From NCBI RefSeq assembly GCF_030268885.1, contig NZ_BSSA01000011.1:164153-228152 (forward strand): a DNA stretch of 64,000 nt. Direction: 5' to 3'. The notes beneath the pieces were generated by a model. It was not told the DNA's origin. It searched no databases and saw only the letters and a list, made by a program, of their open reading frames with translations. Below are positions 16,649-25,576 of the stretch, in pieces. Position numbers and translations under genes: made by a program. Source of the stretch: Kitasatospora phosalacinea (GTDB taxonomy: Bacteria; Actinomycetota; Actinomycetes; Streptomycetales; Streptomycetaceae). Position 1 is the first letter of the stretch, and each line of letters begins with the position of its first letter.

Positions 16649-18175
16649 GTGGCGGAAGCCGCCGTGGCCGAACAGTCGGCCACCGAACGAAAGGGCTCCG
16701 CCGCTCCGGCCGGACGGTTCGCCGCACTACCGCCGTGGGTGGTGAACACCCTGTGGGTGTGGCCGATGCTGATCACCCTCGGCCTGGGCATACGGGGGTC
16801 CTGGCGGCCGCAGCTGTGGCGCGACGAGCTGGCCTCCTGGAGCGCCGCGGAGCGCAGCACCGGCGAACTGCTGGACATGCTGCACCACGTCGACGCCGTC
16901 TCCGGCGCCTACTACCTGCTGCTGCACTTCTGGATCGGCTGGTTCGGCGACTCCGCCACCTCGATGCGGCTGCCCTCCGCGCTCGCGATGGCCGGGGCCG
17001 CCGCGTTCGTCGTGCTGATCGCCCGCAAGCAGTTCGGCAGCGCCTGGACCGGGCTGGTCGCCGGACTGCTGTTCGCGGTCGTCCCCTCGGTCTCCGGCTT
17101 CGCCCAGCAGGTCCGCGGCTACGCCTTCGTGGTGCTGTTCGTCGCCGCGGGCACCTGGGCGCTGCTGCGCGCCCTGGAGCGGCCGACCTGGCTGCGCTGG
17201 CTCTCCTACGCGGCCTGCGTGGCGACGGCCGGGCTGTTCCACATGATCTCGCTGGTGTTCCTGCTGCCGCACGCCGTCGTGGTGGCGCTGCGCTGGTGGC
17301 CGGCCCGGGACCGGCGGCTGCTGTTCGGCTTCCCGGCGGCGGTCGCGGTGGCGATCCTCCCGCTCGTCCCGCTGGTGCTGCTGGGCCGCCGGCAGGTCGG
17401 CCGGCAGATCTCCTGGATCACCAAGCCCGACCTGACCTCCTTCCAGCCCTTCTGGAACGGCGTGTTCGGCGACCCGCTGGTCGGCGGCATCTTCCTGGCG
17501 ATGGCCGTGATGCCGCTGGCGTGGAGCGGGAACCGCCGCCGGGCGGTCGAGATCGGCATGATCGCGGCGCTGCCGATCGCCGCGGTCTACCTCGTCTCGC
17601 AGGGCAAGACCTCGTACTTCATGGACCGCTACCTGCTGTTCACCGTGCCCGCCTGGTGCGTGGTGGCCGCCGCGGCGATCACCGCGCTGCGGCCCCGGGT
17701 GTGGATGGCGCTGGTGTTCCTGCTCGGCACCGGCTACCTCGGCATGGACACCCAGGAGCACCTGCGCGTCACCACCGCGCACGAGTACTCCGACGAGCGC
17801 GGCGCGGCCCGGACCATCGCGGCCGGGTACCGGCCCGGCGACGCGGTCCTCCCGGTCCGCGGCGACGAGGCGTGGATGATGATGGACATCGCGCTGGACT
17901 ACTACCTGCCGGACCGCGTCCAGCCGAAGGACGTGTTCGTCGCCAAGAGCGCGATCGACCGCAACGACCTGTTCGCCAAGGAGTGCCCCGACCCGGCCGC
18001 CTGCCTCGGCGACACCCAGCGGATCTGGATGGTCACCTACGCCTTCGAGAACAAGGGCGACCCCTTCGAGGGCCTGCCGCCCGCCCAGACCGCACTGCTC
18101 AAGTCGAAGTTCGCCCCGGTCGAGGTCACCAAGGTCCGTCAGATGACCGTGACCCTGCTGCAGCGCACCTCCTGA
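16649..18175 (+). CDS. GT39-like membrane glycosyltransferase
   Basis: This ~508-aa protein has the layout of PMT/GT39-type GT-C enzymes: a first helix (~27-45), an outside loop with the acidic WRDEL motif (the DE pair expected to be catalytic), about nine further helices, and a C-terminal soluble domain after ~370. It probably transfers a sugar from a polyprenyl-phosphate donor to an envelope acceptor. I chose the GTG at 16649 because AAGGGGA lies about 7 nt upstream; an in-frame ATG at 16628 would place that ribosome site inside the gene. It lies 51 bp after the PIG-V-like gene, so the two are probably co-transcribed, and it is closed by a 50-bp palindromic terminator. Confidence 0.85.
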   Translation: MAEAAVAEQSATERKGSAAPAGRFAALPPWVVNTLWVWPMLITLGLGIRGSWRPQLWRDELASWSAAERSTGELLDMLHHVDAVSGAYYLLLHFWIGWFGDSATSMRLPSALAMAGAAAFVVLIARKQFGSAWTGLVAGLLFAVVPSVSGFAQQVRGYAFVVLFVAAGTWALLRALERPTWLRWLSYAACVATAGLFHMISLVFLLPHAVVVALRWWPARDRRLLFGFPAAVAVAILPLVPLVLLGRRQVGRQISWITKPDLTSFQPFWNGVFGDPLVGGIFLAMAVMPLAWSGNRRRAVEIGMIAALPIAAVYLVSQGKTSYFMDRYLLFTVPAWCVVAAAAITALRPRVWMALVFLLGTGYLGMDTQEHLRVTTAHEYSDERGAARTIAAGYRPGDAVLPVRGDEAWMMMDIALDYYLPDRVQPKDVFVAKSAIDRNDLFAKECPDPAACLGDTQRIWMVTYAFENKGDPFEGLPPAQTALLKSKFAPVEVTKVRQMTVTLLQRTS

Positions 18176-18200
18176 CCCGGCCGCTGCCGACCGGACGGAC

Positions 18201-18250
18201 GCCGGAAGGGCCCGGGACGCCTCCGCGGAGGCGTCCCGGGCCCTTCCGGC
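18201..18250. terminator. Perfect 50-bp palindrome, bidirectional terminator
   Basis: Positions 18201-18225 are the exact reverse complement of 18226-18250 (arms start gccggaaggg and end cccttccggc), with no unpaired spacer. It lies between the convergent genes ending at 18175 and 18268, so it can terminate both. Confidence 0.9.
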
Positions 18251-18265
18251 ACCACGGGGGAACGG

Positions 18266-20698
18266 TCAGCGCAGCTCGTAGACGCCGATCCGGCCGTTGT
18301 CGAACACCTTGGTGGCCAGCGCCGCCAGCGCGGGCGACTCGGCGCGGACCTTGCGGTTCACGAACAGGTAGCGCACGTGGTGCTCGCCGTGCAGCTGCGC
18401 CAGCACCTGCGCGGTCGGCCGGTAGAACGCCTCGTCGTTCAGCGCCAGCAGCGGCTGGTCCCAGAAGTTCGGGTCGGTGCCGGCCATCACCCGCGGGGCG
18501 AAGGCCCAGCCCTCGACCAGCACCGAGCGCTCCGAGTAGGCGCTCAGCGCGAAGTCCCGGTAGTCGTTGCACGGGGCGGCCGGGTCGGCGAAGTCGTCGT
18601 ACGACCAGCAGTGCTCGTTGGTCGCCAGCACGTCCGTCGGCTCGCTGTGCGCACGCACCCAGCGGGCCGCGTCCACCTTGCCGGCGGGCAGCGGCATCGA
18701 GCCCCAGACCGTCGCGTCCCAGACCGGCTTGGGCAGGTCCAGCACCAGCGTCGGGGCGCCCGCCAGCAGCGCGGCGGTCAGCAGCACCACGCCGCCGCGG
18801 CGGCGCATCCGCGGCAGCGCGCGGGACAGGCCCCACCACAGCAGCGCGCACAGCACGCCGAGGCCGAGCAGCGCCAGGCCGGCCGCGACGATCGGGAACA
18901 GCCCGGACGCGGAGCCGTTCCCGTCCGGGTTGCCGCTCAGGAAGGCGCGCAGGAAGCCGCTCCTCGTCGGGTGCAGGCCGTGCAGGTGCCGGGAGAGCCG
19001 GTCCAGCCAGGCGTAGTCGTGCTTGTCGACGACGAACCAGGTCAGCAGCACCGTCCAGCCCGTCGCGAAGGCGGCCAGCCCGACCCGCCCGGCCCGGCCG
19101 AGGTCGGCCCGCTCGAAGGACTCGCAGTAGCCCCAGGCGGACAGCAGCACGCCGAAGACCAGGCCCGCGTGCGTGAAGTAGCCGGCGTTCCAGCCGCTCA
19201 CCAGGACGAACACCGCCGGACCGGCCACGGCGCCGCCGAGCAGGAACCACTGCACCGGCTCCAGCCTCAACCGGCTGCGCCACAGCAGCGGCAGCGCGCC
19301 CGCCACCCGCAGCTGGGTGTTGACCACGAAGGCGAACAGCACCAGCGCCACCACCACGGCCTGGCCGGAGGCGCCGCGCAGGCCCTGCGGGTCGGCCCAG
19401 CCGTAGCGGAGGTTGGAGAACGGGTCCACGGCCAGGCCGTACGTCTTGAACGCGAAGATCACCGCGGTGGAGAACAGCTGGGCGGCGGCCACGATCGCGC
19501 CGAGCCCGACCACCGTCCACGGGATCCGCCGGTTCACCAGCAGCCCGACCGCGCCCGCCAGCGCGAGGCCCGCCAGGGTGACCGGGACGGAGGTGGCCTT
19601 GGCGGCGCTGGAGGCGAAGGCGAACAGCACCGTCAGCACGTACGCGGCGCGGCCGCCCAGCAGCGGCACCGGCGACCCGGTCTCCCGCTCGGGGCGGCGC
19701 AGCGCGTCGCCCGCGGTGGCGACCAGCGCCAGCAGCAGCGGCTGGCTGTACGTCATGGAGACGCTGCCCCACACCATCAGCGTGGTCTGCGGCGAACCGA
19801 ACGGGGTCTGGCCGTGCCCGCCGTTGAACTCGCCGACCGCGAACAGCAGCAGGCCCGCGATCGGGCCGGCCCAGATCCGGCCGCTGAGCCGGTGCGCGAC
19901 CACCGCGGCGACCAGCATGGTCAGCGCGCACAGCGCCGGGATCATCAGCCGCAGCTGCACCACCGGCAGGTCGAGGTGGCCGACCAGGCTGGTCATCGCC
20001 TCGTGCACGAACGCGAACCAGTGGTACTGCAGCGGTTCGCCGGACGCCTGCGGCAGGGTCAGCGGGAAGGAGTGCTTGGCGTTGCCGGCCAGCGACATCT
20101 GGTACGACAGGTCGATGAACTGGCGGCTGGCGTCGTCCGCGGGCATCAGCGGCGTGCGCGACAGGTACGTCCGGTACAGGTAGGCGCTGGTCAGCGCGAC
20201 CGTCCCGGCCACCGCCCAGGACCAGCCCACCGGGACCTTCCGGTAGCCGCGCACCCACCAGTGCCGGCGCAGCCGCGGCACCGCGGCGAACGGCACGACC
20301 ACCAGCAGCGGCCAGAGCACCGCCGCCCCGGCCAGGCCCAGCGGCAGGAACAGCGCCCAGGCGGCGAGCTCCAGCACCAGGCCGGTGACCGCGCCCAGGA
20401 CCAGGTCCTCCAGCAGGGTGTGCGGTGCGCGGCGCAGCGAGCGGTACACCAGCGTGCCGGGCAGCAGCACACCCCAGACTATGTAGAACCCGTACCTGGC
20501 TATGGAGTTCAGCGGGGTGTCGGACGCCACCAGGGTGGCCAGCAGCAGGGCCAGGGCGGCGACGGCGGGCAGGAAGCGCCACGCCGCGCCGAGCGCCCCC
20601 GGGCCCTCCAGCCGGCCCCGGAGGCCGTCCGGACGCCGGGAGCCGGGAACCGCGGGCGGGGAGTCCGCCGCCACGGGGGTGTCGTGAAAGGTGCCCAT
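18266..20698 (-). CDS. Large polytopic membrane protein, possibly GT-C-like
   Basis: This 810-aa protein has about 15 hydrophobic segments from residue ~40 to ~640 and a C-terminal soluble domain (~650-810) ending in a hydrophobic-alternating segment like those of membrane glycosyltransferases. An outside loop after helix 4-5 contains MPADDASRQFIDLS and LQYHWFAFVHE, whose acidic and His residues could form an active site. I do not recognise a named family with certainty. The ATG at 20698 follows GGGGGAGAA. It is convergent with the GT39-like gene and divergent from the GT2 gene, a neighbourhood suggesting surface polysaccharide synthesis or export. Confidence 0.8.
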   Translation of the reverse strand: MGTFHDTPVAADSPPAVPGSRRPDGLRGRLEGPGALGAAWRFLPAVAALALLLATLVASDTPLNSIARYGFYIVWGVLLPGTLVYRSLRRAPHTLLEDLVLGAVTGLVLELAAWALFLPLGLAGAAVLWPLLVVVPFAAVPRLRRHWWVRGYRKVPVGWSWAVAGTVALTSAYLYRTYLSRTPLMPADDASRQFIDLSYQMSLAGNAKHSFPLTLPQASGEPLQYHWFAFVHEAMTSLVGHLDLPVVQLRLMIPALCALTMLVAAVVAHRLSGRIWAGPIAGLLLFAVGEFNGGHGQTPFGSPQTTLMVWGSVSMTYSQPLLLALVATAGDALRRPERETGSPVPLLGGRAAYVLTVLFAFASSAAKATSVPVTLAGLALAGAVGLLVNRRIPWTVVGLGAIVAAAQLFSTAVIFAFKTYGLAVDPFSNLRYGWADPQGLRGASGQAVVVALVLFAFVVNTQLRVAGALPLLWRSRLRLEPVQWFLLGGAVAGPAVFVLVSGWNAGYFTHAGLVFGVLLSAWGYCESFERADLGRAGRVGLAAFATGWTVLLTWFVVDKHDYAWLDRLSRHLHGLHPTRSGFLRAFLSGNPDGNGSASGLFPIVAAGLALLGLGVLCALLWWGLSRALPRMRRRGGVVLLTAALLAGAPTLVLDLPKPVWDATVWGSMPLPAGKVDAARWVRAHSEPTDVLATNEHCWSYDDFADPAAPCNDYRDFALSAYSERSVLVEGWAFAPRVMAGTDPNFWDQPLLALNDEAFYRPTAQVLAQLHGEHHVRYLFVNRKVRAESPALAALATKVFDNGRIGVYELR

Positions 20699-21192
20699 GA
20701 GAGTGTCTTCTCCCCCTGGAGTGCTCGGTGGCTCTGCGCCGACCTGGAGTACGAGGCGGTGCCGGCCGCGGCTCGGGAGCGGGGGCGGGGCCTCGGGGGA
20801 GGGGACCGCCTTACCGCCGGGCAGCGGCGTAGGCGGTCGGTGACGAGCGGTAGTCCTGAGGTGGAACGACTCCGGCTCGACAGTGCGGACTTCGTTAGCA
20901 TGCCGTACGCGATCCACAGGCTACCAGCACGGTCCGGCGGCCTCCCGGGGCCGGGCACCGGACGGACCGCGGTCCGACAGGCCCGCCGAGGTCCCCGCCG
21001 GACCGCGGGCCCGGCCGGTGTCCGACGCCTCCGCCCGGCCGGCGCCGCCCCTGCGAGCCCGGCGCGCCGTGGCCGGGGTTCCCGGGAACTCGGGTGACGG
21101 ACCGGCAGGGAGCGCCTTGCTAGGATGCGCTCGATCAATCGAACCCCTGCGTCATTGACTCATCGAACCACTCTTCTCTGGCGGGAAACCCC
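20699..21192. other. Divergent promoter region
   Basis: About 490 bp between divergent envelope genes. TAGGAT (21121-21126) is a possible -10 for the GT2 gene, and a small dyad cgat-ca-atcg lies at 21132-21141. On the minus strand TAGCCT (in 20925-20935) is a possible -10 for the large membrane protein, giving a leader of over 200 nt. No gene is supported here. Confidence 0.4.
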
Positions 21193-22188
21193 ATGGCGGC
21201 TGCACGAGCCACGACGACCCTGTCCGTCGTCATCCCGATGTACAACGAGGAGGCCGCCCTGCCGGCCCTCGTCGCCCGTCTCCGCCCCGCGCTGGACGGC
21301 ACCAACGTCTCCTACGAGGTCGTGGCCGTGGACGACGGCAGCGCCGACCGCACCGCGGAGCTCCTGGAGGAGATACGCCAGGGCTGGTCGGAGCTGCGCA
21401 TCGTCAAGCTGCGCCGCAACTCCGGGCACCAGGCCGCGCTGACCGCCGGTCTGCACAGTTCGGTCGGCGACTACGTCGCCAGCATCGACGCCGACCTGCA
21501 GGACCCGCCGGAGAAGATTCCGGAGATGCTGGAGCTCGCCCGGCGCGACAAGCTCGACATCGTCTACGGCGTCCGCTCCGACCGCAGCACCGACACCGGC
21601 TTCAAGCGCTGGACCGCGGGCGCGTACTACTGGCTGATGCGCCGCATGGTCGGCAAGCGGGTGCCCTCCCAGGCGGGCGACTTCCGGCTGCTCAGCCGCG
21701 AGGCCGTGGACGCCCTCAAGTCGCTCCCGGACCAGCAGCAGGTCTACCGCCTGCTGGTGCCGTGGCTGGGCTTCCCCAGCGGGCAGGTCACCTACTTCCG
21801 CGAGGAGCGCGTCGCGGGCGAGACCAAGTACCCGCTGAGCAAGATGATCCGCCTCGCGATCGACAGCATCACCAACTTCTCCGCCGCGCCGCTGCGGATC
21901 GCGACCTGGCTGGGCGTGCTGAGCTTCTTCGGCTGCTTCGCGATGCTGGCCGCCACCATCGGCATCTACCTGGCCGGCCACACCGTGCCCGGCTGGACCT
22001 CGCTGTTCGTCGCGATGCTGTTCATCGGCGGCATCCAGCTGATCTGCGTGGGCCTGCTCGGCGAGTACATCGGCCGGATCTACACCGCGGTGCAGAAGCG
22101 ACCGACCTTCTTCATCGGCTACGACTCGGCCGACGCCCCGCAGCAGCGCGGCGCCGACCGCGGCGAGCGGGTCGACGTCGGCGTCTGA
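21193..22188 (+). CDS. GT2 glycosyltransferase, polyprenyl-phosphate sugar synthase type
   Basis: This 331-aa protein has an N-terminal GT-A domain (about residues 8-230) with SVVIPMYNEE at its start, a DDGS motif and the metal-binding DAD of ASIDADLQDPPE. Two C-terminal membrane helices (about 240-262 and 275-297) are arranged as in GtrB/ArnC/DPM1-type enzymes, which move a sugar from a nucleotide donor onto undecaprenyl or polyprenyl phosphate on the inner face. The product could feed the GT-C enzymes encoded at 15350-18175. The start at 21193 is followed directly by the conserved domain. A strong terminator follows. Confidence 0.9.
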   Translation: MAAARATTTLSVVIPMYNEEAALPALVARLRPALDGTNVSYEVVAVDDGSADRTAELLEEIRQGWSELRIVKLRRNSGHQAALTAGLHSSVGDYVASIDADLQDPPEKIPEMLELARRDKLDIVYGVRSDRSTDTGFKRWTAGAYYWLMRRMVGKRVPSQAGDFRLLSREAVDALKSLPDQQQVYRLLVPWLGFPSGQVTYFREERVAGETKYPLSKMIRLAIDSITNFSAAPLRIATWLGVLSFFGCFAMLAATIGIYLAGHTVPGWTSLFVAMLFIGGIQLICVGLLGEYIGRIYTAVQKRPTFFIGYDSADAPQQRGADRGERVDVGV

Positions 22189-22205
22189 CCTGCCGTGACT
22201 CCGGG

Positions 22206-22238
22206 ACGGCCCGGCCCCCGCAGCGGGGGCCGGGCCGT
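22206..22238 (+). terminator. Strong intrinsic terminator after the GT2 gene
   Basis: A 15-bp perfect stem (acggcccggcccccg/cgggggccgggccgt) with the 3-nt loop cag, starting 17 bp after the stop codon. Confidence 0.9.
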
Positions 22239-22310
22239 TCGCGCTGCCCGGGCCCGGCTGCAGGGGCGTCGCCGCTGCCGGGAGCGGCCCGGGATGTCGG
22301 CGGCGGGCCA

Positions 22311-22316
22311 TAGACT
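22311..22316 (+). promoter_or_regulatory. -10 element upstream of pcrA
   Basis: TAGACT fits TANNNT and lies 9 nt before the pcrA ATG, so transcription would begin only about 3 nt upstream of the start codon, a near-leaderless mRNA. GAAGGG lies in between but would mostly fall outside the transcript. Confidence 0.5.
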
Positions 22317-22325
22317 CGAAGGGCC

Positions 22326-24935
22326 ATGAGTAGCCTCTTCGATGACCTCCCGCTCCCCGGCTTCGAGCGCCCCGCCGTCGGGTCGAGCCCCCGCCCCGCA
22401 GCTCAGCAGTGGTCCGAGGAGGAGGCGCCGCCGCCGGACGAGCCGTACGACGACGCACCGTACGACCCCGGGTACGGCGAGGAGGACATCCCCGACGGGC
22501 TGTTCGCCACCGACCACGCCGCCGAGGCCGAGCGCGACGCCTGGCACCGCAACGGCGCCGCCCGGACGGTGGTCGACCCGGCGCAGCTGCTGGAGGGCAT
22601 GAACGACCCGCAGCGCGAGGCCGTGCTGCACGCCGGGTCGCCGCTGCTGATCGTGGCCGGCGCGGGCTCCGGCAAGACCCGGGTGCTCACCCACCGGATC
22701 GCCCACCTGCTGGCCGCCCGCGGCGTGCAGCCCGGCGAGATCCTGGCGATCACCTTCACCAACAAGGCCGCGGGCGAGATGCGCGAGCGCGTCGAGGCGC
22801 TGGTCGGCCCGCGCGCCAAGGCGATGTGGGTCTCCACCTTCCACAGCGCCTGCGTGCGCATCCTGCGCCGCGAGGCCAAGCAGCTGGGCATGAACTCCAG
22901 CTTCTCGATCTACGACTCGGCGGACTCGCAGCGCCTGATGGCCCTGGTCTGCCGCGACCTGGACCTCGACCCCAAGCAGTTCCCGCCGAAGTCCTTCACC
23001 TCCAAGATCAGCAACCTCAAGAACGAGCTGATCGACGAGGAGACGTACGCCGACCAGGCCGCCAACGAGACGGAGAAGAAGCTCGCCGAGGCGTACTTCC
23101 TCTACCAGCGGCGGCTGCGCGAGGCCAACGCCCTCGACTTCGACGACATCATCATGACCACCGTCAACCTGCTGCAGGCCTTCCCCGCCGTCGCCGAGCA
23201 CTACCGGCGCCGGTTCCGGCACATCCTGGTCGACGAGTACCAGGACACCAACCACGCCCAGTACACGCTGGTGCGCGAACTCTCCGGCGGCTCCGCCACC
23301 CACGCGCCCCGGATGACCGTCGACGGCGACTACGTCAACCCCGCCGAGGCGCACCTCGCGCAGATCCCGCCCGCCGAGCTGTGCGTGGTCGGCGACGCCG
23401 ACCAGTCGATCTACGCCTTCCGCGGCGCGACCATCCGCAACATCCTCCAGTTCGAGGAGGACTACCCGAACGCGACGACGATCCTGCTGGAGCAGAACTA
23501 CCGCTCCACCCAGACCATCCTCACCGCCGCCAACTCGGTCATCGAGCGCAACACCAACCGCCGCAAGAAGAACCTCTGGACGGCCGGCGACCAGGGCGAG
23601 CAGGTCGTCGGCTACGTCGCCGACGACGAGCACGGCGAGGCCCAGTTCATCGCCGAGGAGATCGACCGCCTCACCGACGCCGGCCACGCCCGCCCCGGCG
23701 ACGTGGCGATCTTCTACCGCACCAACGCCCAGTCCCGGGTCTTCGAAGAGGTGTTCATCCGGGTCGGCCTGCCCTACAAGGTCGTCGGCGGCGTGCGCTT
23801 CTACGAGCGCAAGGAGGTCAAGGACGTCCTCGCCTACCTGCGCGTCCTCTCCAACCCCGAGGACACCGTCCCGCTGCGCCGCATCCTCAACGTCCCCAAG
23901 CGCGGCATCGGCGAGCGCGCCGAGGCGATGATCGACGCCCTCGCGGCGCGCGAGCGGATCTCCTTCGCCGCCGCGCTGCGCCGGGTCGACGAGGCGTACG
24001 GGATGGCGGCGCGCTCCACCAACGCGGTGAAGAAGTTCAACGAGCTGCTGGCCGGGCTGCGCCAGGTCGTCGAGTCCGGCGCCGGACCGGCCGCCGTGCT
24101 GGAGGCCGTCCTGGAGGAGACCGGCTACCTCGCCGAGCTCCAGGCCTCCACCGACCCGCAGGACGAGACCCGGGTGGAGAACCTGCAGGAGCTCGCCTCG
24201 GTCGCCCTCGAGTACGAGAAGGACCCGGGGGAGCGCCCCGAGGGCGACGAGGGCCCGCCGGTCGGCTCGCTCGCCGACTTCCTGGAGCGGGTCGCGCTGG
24301 TCGCCGACTCCGACCAGATCCCGGACGAGGAGGACGGGGCGGGCGTCATCACGATGATGACCCTGCACACCGCCAAGGGCCTGGAGTTCCCCGTCGTCTT
24401 CCTCACCGGCATGGAGGACGGGATCTTCCCGCACATGCGGGCCCTCAACCAGGTCAAGGAGCTGGAGGAGGAGCGCCGCCTCGCCTACGTCGGACTCACC
24501 CGGGCCCGGCAGCGGCTCTACCTGACCCGCTCGGTGCTGCGCAGCGCCTGGGGCCAGCCCTCCTACAACCCGGCCTCGCGCTTCCTGGAGGAGATCCCGG
24601 AGAAGCTGATCGACTGGAAGCGGACGGGCGCGGCCGCGGTGCCCGCCTCGCGCGGCCACTCGTTCTCGGGGTCGGGCTCCTCCGGGGCCTCGCGCGGCTC
24701 CGGGTCCTCCGCCGCCGCCTCGCCGAAGGCCGGCTGGGGCAGGTCCGCGCGGACGGTCACCGACCGGGAGGTCGTCGCGCTCGCCGTCGGCGACCGGGTC
24801 AGCCACGACAGCTTCGGCCTCGGCACCGTCGTCGCCGTCCAGGGCGTCGGCGACAAGGCCCGCGCCACGGTCGACTTCGGCTCCACCGGGCGCAAGGAAC
24901 TGCTGCTGCGGTACGCCCCCGTCGAGAAGCTCTGA
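22326..24935 (+). CDS. pcrA: ATP-dependent DNA helicase PcrA/UvrD
   Basis: This 869-aa superfamily 1A 3'-5' helicase acts in DNA repair, replication restart and plasmid replication. Motif I (Walker A) AGAGSGKT is at residues 111-118, motif Ia TFTNKAA follows, motif II is DEYQDTN, motif IV-V includes QNYRST, and motif VI is VGLTRARQRL. The N-terminus carries an unusual ~90-residue acidic, Pro-rich extension. The C-terminal ~55 residues (VAVGDRVSHDSFGLGTV onward) form the Tudor-like domain that contacts RNA polymerase in PcrA. It appears to be a single-gene unit with its own promoter. Confidence 0.97.
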   Translation: MSSLFDDLPLPGFERPAVGSSPRPAAQQWSEEEAPPPDEPYDDAPYDPGYGEEDIPDGLFATDHAAEAERDAWHRNGAARTVVDPAQLLEGMNDPQREAVLHAGSPLLIVAGAGSGKTRVLTHRIAHLLAARGVQPGEILAITFTNKAAGEMRERVEALVGPRAKAMWVSTFHSACVRILRREAKQLGMNSSFSIYDSADSQRLMALVCRDLDLDPKQFPPKSFTSKISNLKNELIDEETYADQAANETEKKLAEAYFLYQRRLREANALDFDDIIMTTVNLLQAFPAVAEHYRRRFRHILVDEYQDTNHAQYTLVRELSGGSATHAPRMTVDGDYVNPAEAHLAQIPPAELCVVGDADQSIYAFRGATIRNILQFEEDYPNATTILLEQNYRSTQTILTAANSVIERNTNRRKKNLWTAGDQGEQVVGYVADDEHGEAQFIAEEIDRLTDAGHARPGDVAIFYRTNAQSRVFEEVFIRVGLPYKVVGGVRFYERKEVKDVLAYLRVLSNPEDTVPLRRILNVPKRGIGERAEAMIDALAARERISFAAALRRVDEAYGMAARSTNAVKKFNELLAGLRQVVESGAGPAAVLEAVLEETGYLAELQASTDPQDETRVENLQELASVALEYEKDPGERPEGDEGPPVGSLADFLERVALVADSDQIPDEEDGAGVITMMTLHTAKGLEFPVVFLTGMEDGIFPHMRALNQVKELEEERRLAYVGLTRARQRLYLTRSVLRSAWGQPSYNPASRFLEEIPEKLIDWKRTGAAAVPASRGHSFSGSGSSGASRGSGSSAAASPKAGWGRSARTVTDREVVALAVGDRVSHDSFGLGTVVAVQGVGDKARATVDFGSTGRKELLLRYAPVEKL

Positions 24936-25040
24936 CCGGCGGCCCGGTCGCGGGTCGGCCCCGCACGCTGTGACTTTGCCCTCCTCTCGGCGGACGGGAA
25001 GGGACGGCGGCCCCACGGGCCGCTAACCTCTCCTCAGATC

Positions 25041-25058
25041 TGTTAGAAGTGGTTAACA
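25041..25058. promoter_or_regulatory. Weak dyad upstream of the B12-binding gene
   Basis: TGTTA (25041-25045) and TAACA (25054-25058) form an 8-nt-spaced dyad, an AT-rich island in a very GC-rich region 56-73 bp upstream of the start codon. It may be an operator or simply promoter DNA; no regulator is identified. Confidence 0.35.
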
Positions 25059-25113
25059 CCGAGCCCGCGACCAGGTCGGCCGGGTGGTGGACAACGTGGT
25101 CCAGGAGGCAGTG

Positions 25114-25518
25114 ATGGTGGTGTCGGGGCCGATCCGAGTCGTGGTCGCCAAGCCCGGGCTCGACGGGCACGACCGGGGAGCCAAGGTCATCGCGCGGGCG
25201 CTGCGCGACGCCGGCATGGAGGTCATCTACACCGGCCTCCACCAGACCCCCGAGCAGATCGTCGACACGGCGATCCAGGAGGACGCGGACGGCATCGGCC
25301 TGTCCATCCTCTCCGGCGCGCACATGACCCTCTGCGCGAAGGTGATCGAACTCCTCAAGGAGCGCGACGCCGCGGACATCAAGGTCTTCTGCGGCGGGAT
25401 CATCCCCGACGCGGACATCACCGAGCTCAAGGCCCTCGGCGTCGCCGACATCTTCACCCCGGGCACCTCCACGCAGGAGGTCGTCAGCTGGGTGCAGTCC
25501 AACCTGCGCGCCAGCTGA
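25114..25518 (+). CDS. icmB: Small cobalamin-binding subunit, IcmB-like (isobutyryl-CoA mutase)
   Basis: This 134-aa protein consists only of a B12-binding Rossmann domain. The base-off/His-on motif is intact: D17-x-H19-x-x-G22 in GLDGHDRG, followed by SILSG and the late FCGG. It closely resembles the small subunit of isobutyryl-CoA mutase (interconverting isobutyryl- and n-butyryl-CoA, feeding polyketide and fatty acid pathways) and the C-terminal domain of methylmalonyl-CoA mutase. The catalytic large subunit is not next to it, as is usual for IcmB. AGGAGG at 25103-25108 fixes the start at ATG 25114 (or GTG 25111), not the earlier in-frame GTG at 25084. Confidence 0.85.
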   Translation: MVVSGPIRVVVAKPGLDGHDRGAKVIARALRDAGMEVIYTGLHQTPEQIVDTAIQEDADGIGLSILSGAHMTLCAKVIELLKERDAADIKVFCGGIIPDADITELKALGVADIFTPGTSTQEVVSWVQSNLRAS

Positions 25519-25576
25519 GAACGGCGGGGCGCGCGTTCACGGGCCTGGGGCCCCTGGTCCGTCCCCCTTCGTGCGC

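Noticed and set aside
25041..25058. A GlnR- or TetR-type operator upstream of the B12-binding gene
   Set aside because: The dyad has only 5-bp arms and does not match a regulator consensus closely, so it is listed as a weak site without a named regulator.
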